From NCBI GenBank assembly GCA_003218525.1, contig QHNU01000174.1, forward strand, positions 301 to 9,782: a DNA stretch of 9,482 bases, given 5' to 3'. The notes under the pieces are model-generated. The model saw only the letters and a list, made by a program, of their open reading frames with translations, was not told the DNA's origin and did not search any database. Made by a program: the position numbers and the translations under genes. This DNA comes from Verrucomicrobiota bacterium (GTDB lineage: Bacteria; Verrucomicrobiota; Verrucomicrobiia; Chthoniobacterales; UBA10450). This document shows positions 1 to 6,318 of this stretch, piece after piece (the first letter of the stretch is position 1; every line of letters starts with the position of its first letter).

Positions 1-1
1 C

Positions 2-352
2 TGCGGAGATCAGATGACACTTTACAATGAGATGCTGGATGAGTTTCGGGAGTTTAATGCGGAACTTCTCGGCATTTCAGTAGATGGCGCGTGGTGTCAT
101 GCCGCCTTCGCCCGGGATCGCAAGCTTCATTTCCCGTTACTGGCCGACTTTGAACCGAAGGGAGTGGTTGCTCGTGACTACGGCGTCTACCGAGATAAAG
201 ACGGCGTTTGTGAACGTGCCCTTTTTGTCATCGATTCCGAAGGCATTATTCGCTGGAATTATGTTTCGCCCCTTGGCGTTAATCCGGGCGCGAACGGAAT
301 TCTGACGGCGCTTGAACAATTGAAGGACCAAAAAGCGGAGGTTACGCGATGA
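2..352 (+). CDS. AhpC/TSA-family peroxiredoxin, 5'-truncated by the window edge
   Basis: This is a thiol peroxidase that reduces H2O2 or organic hydroperoxides through an active-site cysteine, in the cytoplasm. The reading frame is open to the window's left edge. The first complete codon (2-4) is a Cys followed by GDQMTLYNE, the position of the peroxidatic Cys in this family, so the visible 116 residues are the part from the catalytic Cys onward. The first ATG (14-16) is therefore internal and not the true start. Typical peroxiredoxin features follow: LLGISVDG, FPLLADFEPKG, and ERALFVID before a beta-strand with IRWNYVSP. Two further cysteines (in GAWCHAAF and GVCERAL) could resolve the sulfenic acid, but which one does so cannot be read here. 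The stop overlaps the next gene's ATG by 4 bases (ATGA, 349-352). The N-terminal thioredoxin-fold strand and the promoter lie outside the window. Confidence 0.93.
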   Translation, partial: CGDQMTLYNEMLDEFREFNAELLGISVDGAWCHAAFARDRKLHFPLLADFEPKGVVARDYGVYRDKDGVCERALFVIDSEGIIRWNYVSPLGVNPGANGILTALEQLKDQKAEVTR

Positions 353-885
353 TAGATCGCCTCACTGTTCCAGACAGTAAACGCGACCACGTTCGCGGTA
401 CCGCTACTGCCCCAATCTCCTTGCTTGAGTACGGCGACTACGAATGTCCATTTTGCGCCGAAGTTGAACCGGTAGTTACGGAGATTCAGACGCGGCTGGG
501 CGAAGACTTGTGCTTCGCTTTCCGGCATTTTCCGCTAACGACCGTCCATCCTCACTCCGGGCACGCGGCCGAGACTGCGGAAGCAGCGGGCGCTCAGAGA
601 AGCTTCTGGGAGATGCATGAAATGCTTTTCCAGAATCAGCAAGCTCTCGAAGACGAGGACCTCGTTCAATATGCATCCTTACTCGGTCTCGATGAAGTTC
701 GGCTGATTCGCGAAGTAGAATCCGGAGCGCATGCGGCTCGAGTACGGGACGACTTCAAGAGCGGAATTCGGGCCGGCGTCAACGGCACGCCGACTTTCTT
801 CATTAACGGGCAACGATACGATGGCACCCGCGATCTGGAGGAGATGCTGGCTGCGCTGACTGCAGAAGTACGGCAATTGGAATGA
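349..885 (+). CDS. DsbA-like thiol oxidoreductase (thioredoxin fold, CPFC), no signal peptide
   Basis: This 178-residue protein belongs to the DsbA/thioredoxin_4 family of thiol:disulfide oxidoreductases. The redox motif CPFC is at residues 33-36 in the context EYGDYECPFC, and the cis-proline loop GVNGTPTFFING puts the conserved Pro at residue 148. The segment between them is the helical insertion of DsbA-type proteins. The N-terminus (MIDRLTVPDSKRDH) is polar, with no signal peptide or membrane helix, so the protein should be cytoplasmic and probably acts as a reductase or peroxiredoxin partner more than as a periplasmic oxidase; that is inference. A strong GGAGG at 337-341 sits 7 bases before the ATG. 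The gene overlaps the peroxiredoxin upstream and the regulator downstream by 4 bases each, which implies coupled translation. C55 is an extra cysteine outside the active site. Confidence 0.93.
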   Translation: MIDRLTVPDSKRDHVRGTATAPISLLEYGDYECPFCAEVEPVVTEIQTRLGEDLCFAFRHFPLTTVHPHSGHAAETAEAAGAQRSFWEMHEMLFQNQQALEDEDLVQYASLLGLDEVRLIREVESGAHAARVRDDFKSGIRAGVNGTPTFFINGQRYDGTRDLEEMLAALTAEVRQLE

Positions 886-1247
886 TAACGAGAGTTACAC
901 GCAGCTTTCGCTCACGCGCTCTTCAGTTGTTTGAGCCACCACCGGAGGCCGTCTACTCCATCGAGGCCGCGGCCCATCTGGTGGATGTTCCCCGGCGAAG
1001 AATCGCGATCTACTGCAGGCATGGCCTAATCAGGCCGATGGCAAACGAGCGCGGTTATTATTTTGACGGCAAGAGCATTAAAACCCTACGCGCGATCGAA
1101 GAATTGCGCTCCGTTTGTGGCGATGACTTAGCTGGGATCAAAATGATCCTGCGGTTAATGAATGAGGTCCAACGGCTAAACTCCGAAGTTCATTCGCTTA
1201 GCCGCGAAACAACTCGAAGTAATAAATCGGAAAGTAAAAACATATGA
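882..1247 (+). CDS. MerR-superfamily, HspR-like DNA-binding regulator
   Basis: This is a small 121-residue transcriptional regulator. Residues 25 to about 90 match the MerR winged-helix domain: YSIEAAAHLVDVPRRRIAIYC is the helix-turn-helix, then HGLIRP, then a GYYFDGKSI wing and an RAIEELR helix. The stretch DDLAGIKMILRLMNEVQRL closely resembles the NLAGVEVILRL region of the heat-shock repressor HspR and of CbpM-type proteins, which is why I favour an HspR-like label over a metal-sensing MerR. A basic N-terminal extension of about 24 residues precedes the domain. The C-terminus is a short polar helix with no effector-binding domain and no metal-ligand cysteines; C45 and the Cys in RSVCGDD are the only cysteines. 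It overlaps both neighbours by 4 bases (ATGA), so it probably controls its own operon. I see no clear operator inside the window. Confidence 0.85.
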   Translation: MITRVTRSFRSRALQLFEPPPEAVYSIEAAAHLVDVPRRRIAIYCRHGLIRPMANERGYYFDGKSIKTLRAIEELRSVCGDDLAGIKMILRLMNEVQRLNSEVHSLSRETTRSNKSESKNI

Positions 1248-1846
1248 ACGACGAAGTTGATAATACGCTAAGCGATTCGATGGCCGAATTATTTCGGCAT
1301 AATTGGTGGGTGCTTGCCCTGCGCGGCTTAGCTGCCGTCTTATTTGGTATCTTAGCTTTCATCTGGCCAGGTATCACCATATTTACTCTGGTTCTGCTCT
1401 TTGGCGCTTACGCGCTGGTTAACGGGATTTTCGCGCTCGTTGTCTGCTTCAAGAGTCCCCGGAGAACTCGCCGGTTCGGAAGTCTAATCTTTGGCGCTGT
1501 CATCAGCATTGCCGCCGGGATCATCGCCCTTATTTGGCCTGGCATGACTGCGTTCAGCCTGGTCATTGTCATCGCCGCCTGGGCCGTCGTGAACGGTATT
1601 GCCGAAATTGCGGCTGCGATCCGATTGCGCAAGGAAATCGCAGGCGAATGGTTGCTGGTGGTCGCTGGGATTGCTTCTATTCTGTTCGGGATCGCTCTGT
1701 TTCTGAACCCGTTTATCGGCGCACTGGTATTGGTCTGGTGGATCGGCGGATTTGCCTTCGCCTTCGGAATCCTTCTCATCATGCTCGGTTTCCGAATGCG
1801 CCGGGCGGCCGAGACACTTGGCGGTGTCAGGCCACGAGTGGCCTAG
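1244..1846 (+). CDS. HdeD-family (DUF308) six-helix membrane protein
   Basis: This 200-residue inner-membrane protein belongs to the HdeD family, whose Escherichia coli founder is linked to acid resistance at high cell density; the molecular activity is not established. After a soluble N-terminus of about 22 residues (with NWWVLALRG), three repeated units are visible, each a pair of hydrophobic helices joined by a Pro-Gly or Asn-Pro turn: LFGILAFIWPGITIF, AAGIIALIWPGMTAF and LFGIALFLNPFIGAL. Basic linkers (KSPRRTRRF and RLRKE) fall between units, as expected for cytoplasmic loops, and the C-terminus is basic (FRMRRAAE). The start ATG overlaps the regulator's stop by 4 bases, making it the fourth gene of the coupled run. 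Its pairing with redox enzymes and an HspR-like regulator suggests an envelope or oxidative-stress role, which is inference. Confidence 0.9.
   Translation: MNDEVDNTLSDSMAELFRHNWWVLALRGLAAVLFGILAFIWPGITIFTLVLLFGAYALVNGIFALVVCFKSPRRTRRFGSLIFGAVISIAAGIIALIWPGMTAFSLVIVIAAWAVVNGIAEIAAAIRLRKEIAGEWLLVVAGIASILFGIALFLNPFIGALVLVWWIGGFAFAFGILLIMLGFRMRRAAETLGGVRPRVA
1829..1844 (+). terminator. Perfect 7-bp hairpin over the end of the HdeD-family gene
   Basis: AGGCCAC (1829-1835) and GTGGCCT (1838-1844) are perfect reverse complements separated by GA, giving a GC-rich hairpin with an effective CGAG tetraloop that runs into the TAG stop codon. It sits exactly at the end of the four-gene run. No T-run follows (AGAGACTCATTT), so it is not a standard intrinsic terminator. 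It may instead block 3' exonucleases or be chance within the coding sequence. Confidence 0.35.
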
Positions 1847-2187
1847 AGACTCATTTGAAGATTGGCAGAAACCCTGGTTTCGGCTATGCGATTTTGATCG
1901 CTCGCTAAGCCGCTGAACTTTTAATGCTCGTTGAGAAATAGAGCGCTGCCGGCGCACTGATTTTTGACCGCGCGCCGTTCCGCCGCGCCAGTTTGCTTAT
2001 CCGCTTGGCGTTCGGTGCGCGTGCGATTGTCGATCTTGCCCGGCGGATGCGAAATGTTCGGCCGGTGCAAGCCAACTTTTTGCTCACTCAGTTTAGCGTA
2101 GCGTTTATAGGAGATCTACACTCTTCGAGTTGCGGTCGGATGTAGAGATCGCTCGAGAAAGTGATAGCTTGGCATCGGAGGCCGCTT
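1847..2187. other. Intergenic gap with no supported gene
   Basis: No open frame here looks like a protein. A weak stem, GCGC (1943-1946) with GCGC (1952-1955), is followed by five T at 1961-1965 and could be a poor terminator. Nearer the next gene, TTGCTC (2080-2085) and TTTATA (2104-2109) are 18 bases apart and form a weak sigma-70-like candidate promoter. An imperfect inverted repeat, GATCTACA (2113-2120) against TGTAGAGATC (2141-2150), lies just downstream of it and could be an operator or a 5'-leader hairpin. All three are low-confidence readings. Confidence 0.4.
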
Positions 2188-2673
2188 ATGAAAATACCCA
2201 AGCGACTCATCGATTGTTTGAACGAAAACAAAGCTGGCTACGAGATCCTGCATCACCCGGAAGCCGTTACCGCGCAAAGGATCGCCCAAGCTGAGCATGT
2301 GAAAGGCCGGCGCCATGCCAAGGTCGTCATGGTAAAATCCGGAGAGGAGCATGTAATGGCAGTGCTTCCGGCAGATCATCAAATCGACTTGGAAAAAGCC
2401 GCGAAGGCGATGGGCAAAGCCGTTTCGCTGAACCGCGAAAACGAATTCAAGTCGCTCTTCCCTGACTGCGCGGTGGGAGCGATGCCGCCGTTTGGCAATC
2501 TCTATGGTGTCCCAACGTATGTGGACAAGAGTTTGACCCAGGAAGATTACATCGTTTTCGAGGCCGGTACTCATACCGACGCCATTAAACTCAGTTATCT
2601 TGATTACGAGAAAATCGTAAAGCCACAGGTCGCAGACTTGGCCAGCAAGATTCAGCCCATGAAGGGAGCCTAA
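2188..2673 (+). CDS. YbaK/ProX-type aminoacyl-tRNA deacylase (prolyl-tRNA-synthetase-associated domain)
   Basis: This 161-residue single-domain protein has the YbaK / prolyl-tRNA editing fold, whose members hydrolyse mischarged tRNAs (for example Cys- or Ala-tRNA-Pro) in the cytoplasm. Supporting features are YEILHHPEAVTAQRIAQ near the N-terminus, a conserved Lys in AKVVMVK (K45, the position typical of the catalytic or substrate-binding Lys), and the G-x-x-P-P-F-G loop at residues 97-103, followed by GVPTYVDKSL and a short C-terminal strand. The exact tRNA substrate cannot be read. I chose the ATG at 2188 because GGAGG (2177-2181) precedes it by 6 bases. An in-frame GTG at 2161 would add nine residues but lacks such a site. 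The stop is 2 bases before the next gene's start, so it is probably co-transcribed with the NfeD-slipin pair. Confidence 0.9.
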   Translation: MKIPKRLIDCLNENKAGYEILHHPEAVTAQRIAQAEHVKGRRHAKVVMVKSGEEHVMAVLPADHQIDLEKAAKAMGKAVSLNRENEFKSLFPDCAVGAMPPFGNLYGVPTYVDKSLTQEDYIVFEAGTHTDAIKLSYLDYEKIVKPQVADLASKIQPMKGA

Positions 2674-2675
2674 GG

Positions 2676-3977
2676 TTGCGGGTGCCGGTGCCGACTTTGT
2701 TGACGGGCCTGGCTCTCTGGCTGGTGTGCGGGTCCGCGGTTGTCGCTGCGGAGAAAGTTTCCCTTATCAAAATCGATGGGGCGATTGGTCCGGCGACGGC
2801 GAGTTACGTTTCGCGAAGTATCGATGAAGCTCGGACGCAGAATACACAATGTCTGATCATTCAACTCAACACCCCGGGCGGTCTGCTCGACTCGACTCAA
2901 ACAATCGTGCAGAGTTTCTTAGGTTCCACCGTCCCGGTCGTGGTTTACGTCGCGCCGACAGGTTCGACCGCGACTAGTGCCGGATGTTTCATTACCATTG
3001 CCGCGAGCATCGCCGCGATGGCACCGGCCACAACTATCGGCGCGGCGCACCCCGTAACGATCGGTGGTAATCCAACTGGCGGTGGAGAAGAAAAGCCCGA
3101 CCAGACGATGAAGCAGAAGCTCGAGAACTTTTCCGTTAGCTACATCGAAGCGATCGCGGCCAGGCGTCATCACAATGTCGAGTGGGCCAAGTCAGCCGTC
3201 CGGGAGAGCGCCTCGATCGGGGCGGAAAAAGCGCTCGAGCTAAAAGTGATTGATCTGATCGCTGTCGATCTTCCCGATTTGTTAAAGCAACTAAACGGGC
3301 GCGTAGTGGATGGTAGGACACTGAAGACCGCAAACGGCGAAGTGTCGGAAATCAAGATGTCGGCGTCCGAACGCGTTTTTCACACGCTCTGGCATCCCGA
3401 GGTCATGTTTGTCCTCATGCTGATCGCGATCTATGGAATTATCGGCGAAATGACCACGCCGGGCGCAATTCTGCCGGGCGTGGTTGGCGCGATTGCATTG
3501 GTCCTGGCGCTTTACATGGCGGCAATCCTGCCAGTAAACGCGACCGGACTTGTCTTGATCGGTCTCGCGCTCCTGCTCTTTATTTTTGATGTTTATGCGC
3601 CCACGCACGGCGTCCTGACCGCTGGCGGAATTATTTCGTTTCTGATCGGCTCGCTCATGCTATTTAGCCGCAACGATCCACTCTTTCGTTTATCCTTGAG
3701 CTACATTATTCCAGCTACGGTGGTAACGGCGGCATTCTTTATTTTCGTTGTCGGCAAAGGGTTGCGCGCCCAACGCCTGCCAGTCAGGGCCGGAGCGGAA
3801 ACGATGGTTGGCAAAACGGTGACCACATTGACCCCAATCGACTCGCGCGGCGGCAGGATTTTCGTCGAAGGCGAGAATTGGAACGCGGTCAGTGATACAC
3901 CGGTTGAGAAGGGCAAACTAGTCGAGATTGCGGGGGTAGAGGGGTTAACTTTAAAAGTAAGAACTAAAAAAGAATAA
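2676..3977 (+). CDS. NfeD-family membrane serine protease (ClpP-like domain plus NfeD domain)
   Basis: This 433-residue membrane-bound protease is the long form of NfeD (archaeal PH1510 type). Residues 1-25 are a signal peptide or membrane anchor. Residues 26 to about 225 form a ClpP/crotonase-like protease domain with NTPGGLLDST and TSAGCFI; S101 is the predicted nucleophile and K148 in KLENF the likely general base of a Ser-Lys dyad. Four to five hydrophobic helices span about 245-365, including PGAILPGVVGAIALVLALY. The last 60 residues (GKTVTTLTPIDSRG to KVRTKKE) are the OB-fold NfeD domain. The TTG start at 2676 is chosen because GAAGGGAG lies about 8 bases upstream; a GTG at 2682 is the alternative. 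Known family members cleave the C-terminus of the partner stomatin, and that partner is the next gene. Confidence 0.93.
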   Translation: MRVPVPTLLTGLALWLVCGSAVVAAEKVSLIKIDGAIGPATASYVSRSIDEARTQNTQCLIIQLNTPGGLLDSTQTIVQSFLGSTVPVVVYVAPTGSTATSAGCFITIAASIAAMAPATTIGAAHPVTIGGNPTGGGEEKPDQTMKQKLENFSVSYIEAIAARRHHNVEWAKSAVRESASIGAEKALELKVIDLIAVDLPDLLKQLNGRVVDGRTLKTANGEVSEIKMSASERVFHTLWHPEVMFVLMLIAIYGIIGEMTTPGAILPGVVGAIALVLALYMAAILPVNATGLVLIGLALLLFIFDVYAPTHGVLTAGGIISFLIGSLMLFSRNDPLFRLSLSYIIPATVVTAAFFIFVVGKGLRAQRLPVRAGAETMVGKTVTTLTPIDSRGGRIFVEGENWNAVSDTPVEKGKLVEIAGVEGLTLKVRTKKE

Positions 3978-3981
3978 AATC

Positions 3982-4767
3982 ATGCCATTACTCGAAGGAC
4001 TGCTGAAGTTAATTGGTTGGGCCATACCCATTTTCATCCTGGCCGTGATCATCCTGCCGCAGATGATCCGCATCCTCCGCGAATACGAGCGAGGGGTGAT
4101 TTTCCGCCTCGGGAAACTACTCGGCGCAAAAGGGCCGGGGCTGGTTTTCCTCATCCCCGTCGTCGATCGAATGGTGCGAATGGATTTGCGCGTCGTGACC
4201 ATCAGTGTCGAGAAGCAGGAGGTAATGACGCGAGACAACGTGCCGGTGACGGTCGATGCGGTTGTTTATTTCCGCGTCGTCGATCCGCAAGCCGCGGTCG
4301 TGAAAGTGGTGAACTTTCTCCAAGCAACATCGCTCATCGCCCAGACCACGCTGCGAAGCGTACTCGGCCAGGCCCCGCTCGATGACCTGCTTTCGCAGCG
4401 CGAGTCGATCAACCTGAAGTTGCAGGAGATCATCGACCGGCAAACCGAACCGTGGGGCGTCAAAGTCACGGCGGTAGAGGTAAAGGACGTGGCGCTGCCC
4501 GATACCATGAAGCGCGCCATGGCCAAGCAGGCCGAAGCCGAGCGGGAGCGCCGGGCAAAGGTCGTCAATGCCGAGGGCGAGTTTCAAGCGGCCGAAAAAA
4601 TGGTCCAGGCTGCCGCCATGATGAGCAAGGAACCGATTGCGCTGCAACTGCGCTTCCTCCAAACCATGCGCGAGATTTCCAGTGAGCATAATACGACGAC
4701 CTTTCTTCCGGTCCCGATCGATCTGTTCACGCCTTTTATCAATAAGAGCGAACCGCCCAAGCCGTAG
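3982..4767 (+). CDS. Slipin / stomatin-like SPFH-domain membrane scaffold protein
   Basis: This 261-residue protein is a prokaryotic slipin. The N-terminal helix (about residues 8-28, LIGWAIPIFILAVIILPQM) anchors it in the membrane. It is followed by the SPFH signature: YERGVIFRLGK, GPGLVFLIPVVDRM, and VEKQEVMTRDNVPVTVDAVVYFRV. The segment from KRAMAKQAEAERERRAKVVNAEGE is the charged oligomerisation helix. The C-terminal TTTFLPVPID stretch lies where the stomatin of Pyrococcus is cut by its NfeD partner. It starts 4 bases after the NfeD stop and has only a poor A-rich ribosome-binding site, so it probably depends on coupling. Known slipins form membrane microdomain rings; the exact client here is unknown. 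Confidence 0.94.
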   Translation: MPLLEGLLKLIGWAIPIFILAVIILPQMIRILREYERGVIFRLGKLLGAKGPGLVFLIPVVDRMVRMDLRVVTISVEKQEVMTRDNVPVTVDAVVYFRVVDPQAAVVKVVNFLQATSLIAQTTLRSVLGQAPLDDLLSQRESINLKLQEIIDRQTEPWGVKVTAVEVKDVALPDTMKRAMAKQAEAERERRAKVVNAEGEFQAAEKMVQAAAMMSKEPIALQLRFLQTMREISSEHNTTTFLPVPIDLFTPFINKSEPPKP

Positions 4768-4778
4768 GCTTTCTCGCC

Positions 4779-4794
4779 TTAACCGGGTGGTTAA
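4779..4794. repeat. Short perfect inverted repeat between slipin and bactofilin genes
   Basis: TTAACC (4779-4784) and GGTTAA (4789-4794) are perfect reverse complements around GGGT. The repeat begins 11 bases after the slipin stop. With no T-run after it, it could be a weak transcript-end hairpin or a palindromic protein-binding site ahead of the bactofilin gene. Confidence 0.35.
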
Positions 4795-4873
4795 TAGGGG
4801 AGTCGTGCGACGGGCGTTTCGTACGGCACAAAATCAGCTACACAAACAGCCCAACCTGAAGGAGCCGCACAGC

Positions 4874-5308
4874 ATGTTTTCAGTATCTAGGAAGCCTGAA
4901 TCCGCACCACCAGCACCTGAAAAGGGCAAATCCGCTGTTCTTCCAGAACAGTTCTATACCACGTCCATTCCCACGCGGGCCGGCAGTGTTCTGTCGAACG
5001 GAGTCTCGATCAAAGGCACGGTCAAATGTAGTAACGCCCTGCTAATCGACGGCGAGCTCGAAGGCACAATCAATTCCACCGGAACGCTAACGATCGGAAC
5101 GCATGCGCTGGTCCGCGGCGAGATCAGGACCAAATCGGCAAAGGTTCAAGGGACGGTCGAGGGCAATATTATTGTGACTGAACGCTGCGAACTTCAGGGC
5201 AATTGCACGCTCCGTGGAGATATCGAAGCGCCGCGGCTCGTGGTTAATGAGGACGTGACGTTTCTTGGAAACGCCAAGATTGCGACACAGAAGCCGGTCA
5301 CGAGCTGA
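4874..5308 (+). CDS. Bactofilin (polymer-forming cytoskeletal protein)
   Basis: This 144-residue protein has the bactofilin (DUF583) architecture. A flexible Pro/Lys-rich N-terminus of about 34 residues precedes a right-handed beta-helix core (about 38-138) built from repeats of roughly 17 residues with alternating hydrophobics and glycines, such as VSIKGTVKCSNALLIDGELEGTI, GEIRTKSAKVQGTVEGNI, and ERCELQGNCTLRGDI. Bactofilins polymerise without nucleotide and position cell-wall or appendage machinery at the inner membrane. Start: AAGGAG (4859-4864) lies 9 bases before the ATG at 4874. The frame extends upstream into the slipin gene, but that part is out-of-context read-through. No wall hydrolase is adjacent, so its specific job is not shown by context. 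Confidence 0.94.
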   Translation: MFSVSRKPESAPPAPEKGKSAVLPEQFYTTSIPTRAGSVLSNGVSIKGTVKCSNALLIDGELEGTINSTGTLTIGTHALVRGEIRTKSAKVQGTVEGNIIVTERCELQGNCTLRGDIEAPRLVVNEDVTFLGNAKIATQKPVTS

Positions 5309-5371
5309 TCAGCCGATGTCGATCTAGTCGGCGCAAAATCGCGGCGGCCACTTCGCTCATAGCTAACAACG

Positions 5372-5938
5372 TCAGCGCCCCTCCGACCGGAATTCGTAAA
5401 CGTGTCGGTAGTCCTGCAGCCAGGCGGTGTAGAGCGGGTCTTCTTTCCATTGGTACTCATCGTCTTTCGTGACTTTCGCCCAATACAATCGGCCGGCCCG
5501 ACGCCAGCCGTCGATGACGATTCCGTCCTGGAAAGGCTGATTGCGTGCGGTGATTACCACGCAATTGCTCTCTCCCGTTGTTCCTGGCTTGTAAGCGCCC
5601 CAGTGAAGCGCGAGCGTCCTAAACTTGAGGTCTTTCAGGCATTCACCGATATCACGCGTCCAATGGCCGCAGTAGCCACGTTTGCGTACGCCGATGTTGA
5701 TCAGAAAGCATTGAAACTCCGGGTTGAGAACGATGTGATATTGGCGTGCGAGACTGCGCGCGGTCGTGTGCGCGGTCACAGATAGCTGCTCGGCTTCACC
5801 TGGATCCACGTCGGGCGCAAGCGCGACGAGCGCCTCGCTCAATTTCCTGATCGAGTAGGCATCGCTCGCGCTAGCTGCGCTTATGCAAACGGAGGATGCG
5901 AAAATGAAAACAACAGCGATTTTCGTTTTACTGGTCAC
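5372..5938 (-). CDS. Secreted protein of unknown function with Cys-His-Trp and Asp-x-Trp-Arg motifs
   Basis: I do not assign a named family. The 188-residue product begins with a GTG codon (no upstream ATG is available) followed by a clear Sec-type signal peptide: basic TSKTK, a hydrophobic core, and a probable cut after ASA (about residue 24). The mature part has a helical region (about 30-70). Next come RGYCGHWTRD (C90, H92, W93), LALHWG (H112), a strand with SNCVVITARNQPF, GIVIDGWRRAG (D143, W145, R146) and GRLYW. A Cys early and an Asp late, with beta-strands between, recalls papain/transglutaminase-like enzymes, but the His normally expected in the middle strand is not obvious, so an enzymatic role is speculative. 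Four mature cysteines (77, 90, 100, 126) could form disulfides in the periplasm. It converges on the bactofilin gene. Confidence 0.75.
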   Translation of the reverse strand: MTSKTKIAVVFIFASSVCISAASASDAYSIRKLSEALVALAPDVDPGEAEQLSVTAHTTARSLARQYHIVLNPEFQCFLINIGVRKRGYCGHWTRDIGECLKDLKFRTLALHWGAYKPGTTGESNCVVITARNQPFQDGIVIDGWRRAGRLYWAKVTKDDEYQWKEDPLYTAWLQDYRHVYEFRSEGR

Positions 5939-6318
5939 GAGAAAATGATTAACCGCGAATTACCGAATTACAGATACCACAAATCTCTTAGTAGATCAGC
6001 TCGGACGATCTCCACCGGGACAGAATTTAAAGGGACTCATACTTCAAAATGAAAAGCATCTTTCTGTCCAAATTCCGATCGTCCATTCCCCCGGAAAAAC
6101 TGTGCCGGCCCGAGCGATGATCCCGAGTATTAGGATTTTCGTCTTCATCAAGAGGCCTTCTTCTCGTTGAGATTGGGACCAATCGGTGGCTGGCGTTTAA
6201 TACAAACCACCTTACCGACCGAGCGAGAATTCTTGCGGCCGGTTTCCCTTCTTTCTGCATTAATGATTCTTTGAACGTCACGTGTTTAAATTAGAATCAT
6301 TCTCAGACGTTGAAACTT
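5939..6318. other. Intergenic gap: promoter/operator region, no supported gene
   Basis: This 380-base stretch separates the divergent secreted-protein gene and cupin pseudogene. It holds a tandem 8-base repeat (CGAATTAC at 5956-5963 and again at 5964-5971). A minus-strand open frame at 6027-6281 has no recognisable domain or plausible composition and is left out. Its right end carries the candidate promoter and palindromic operator listed separately. I see no RNA gene. Confidence 0.5.
6262..6305 (+). promoter_or_regulatory. Candidate promoter overlapped by a Fur-like palindromic operator
   Basis: AATGATTCT (6262-6270) and AGAATCATT (6293-6301) are perfect 9-base reverse complements 22 bases apart. 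The right arm extends into TTAGAATCATTCTCA (6291-6305), which matches the classic Fur 7-1-7 pattern TGATAAT-n-ATTATCA at 11 of the 14 half-site positions. A sigma-70-like promoter, TTTGAA (6270-6275) and TAGAAT (6292-6297) with a 16-base spacer, lies inside it, so a bound repressor would cover the -10 box. The site is just upstream of the broken cupin gene. No regulator gene is in view; Fur is inferred from resemblance only. Confidence 0.38.

Noticed and set aside
424..430. CTTGAGT, one half of the HspR HAIR operator
   Set aside because: It lies inside the DsbA-like coding sequence and the matching ACTCAAG half-site is absent at the expected spacing, so it is chance.
1408..1957. Long antisense frames opposite the HdeD-family gene
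   Set aside because: The + strand frame has a clear triple membrane repeat; the antisense frames are shadows with biased composition.
1905..2087. Minus-strand open frame in the intergenic gap
   Set aside because: Composition is Ala/Arg/Ser low-complexity, with no domain or ribosome-binding site; looks like a GC-rich chance frame.
4637..4873. Upstream extension of the bactofilin frame into the slipin gene
   Set aside because: The extension reads the slipin gene out of frame and gives Arg/Ser-rich nonsense; the ATG at 4874 has a good ribosome-binding site.
5312..5332. GCCGA/TCGGC stem between the convergent bactofilin and secreted-protein genes
   Set aside because: Only 5 bp with an 11-base loop and no T-run; too weak to call as a terminator.
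6027..6281. Minus-strand open frame of 84 codons
   Set aside because: GTG start, unusual composition (many Arg, Ser, Asp), no recognisable domain, and it overlaps the candidate regulatory region; treated as spurious.
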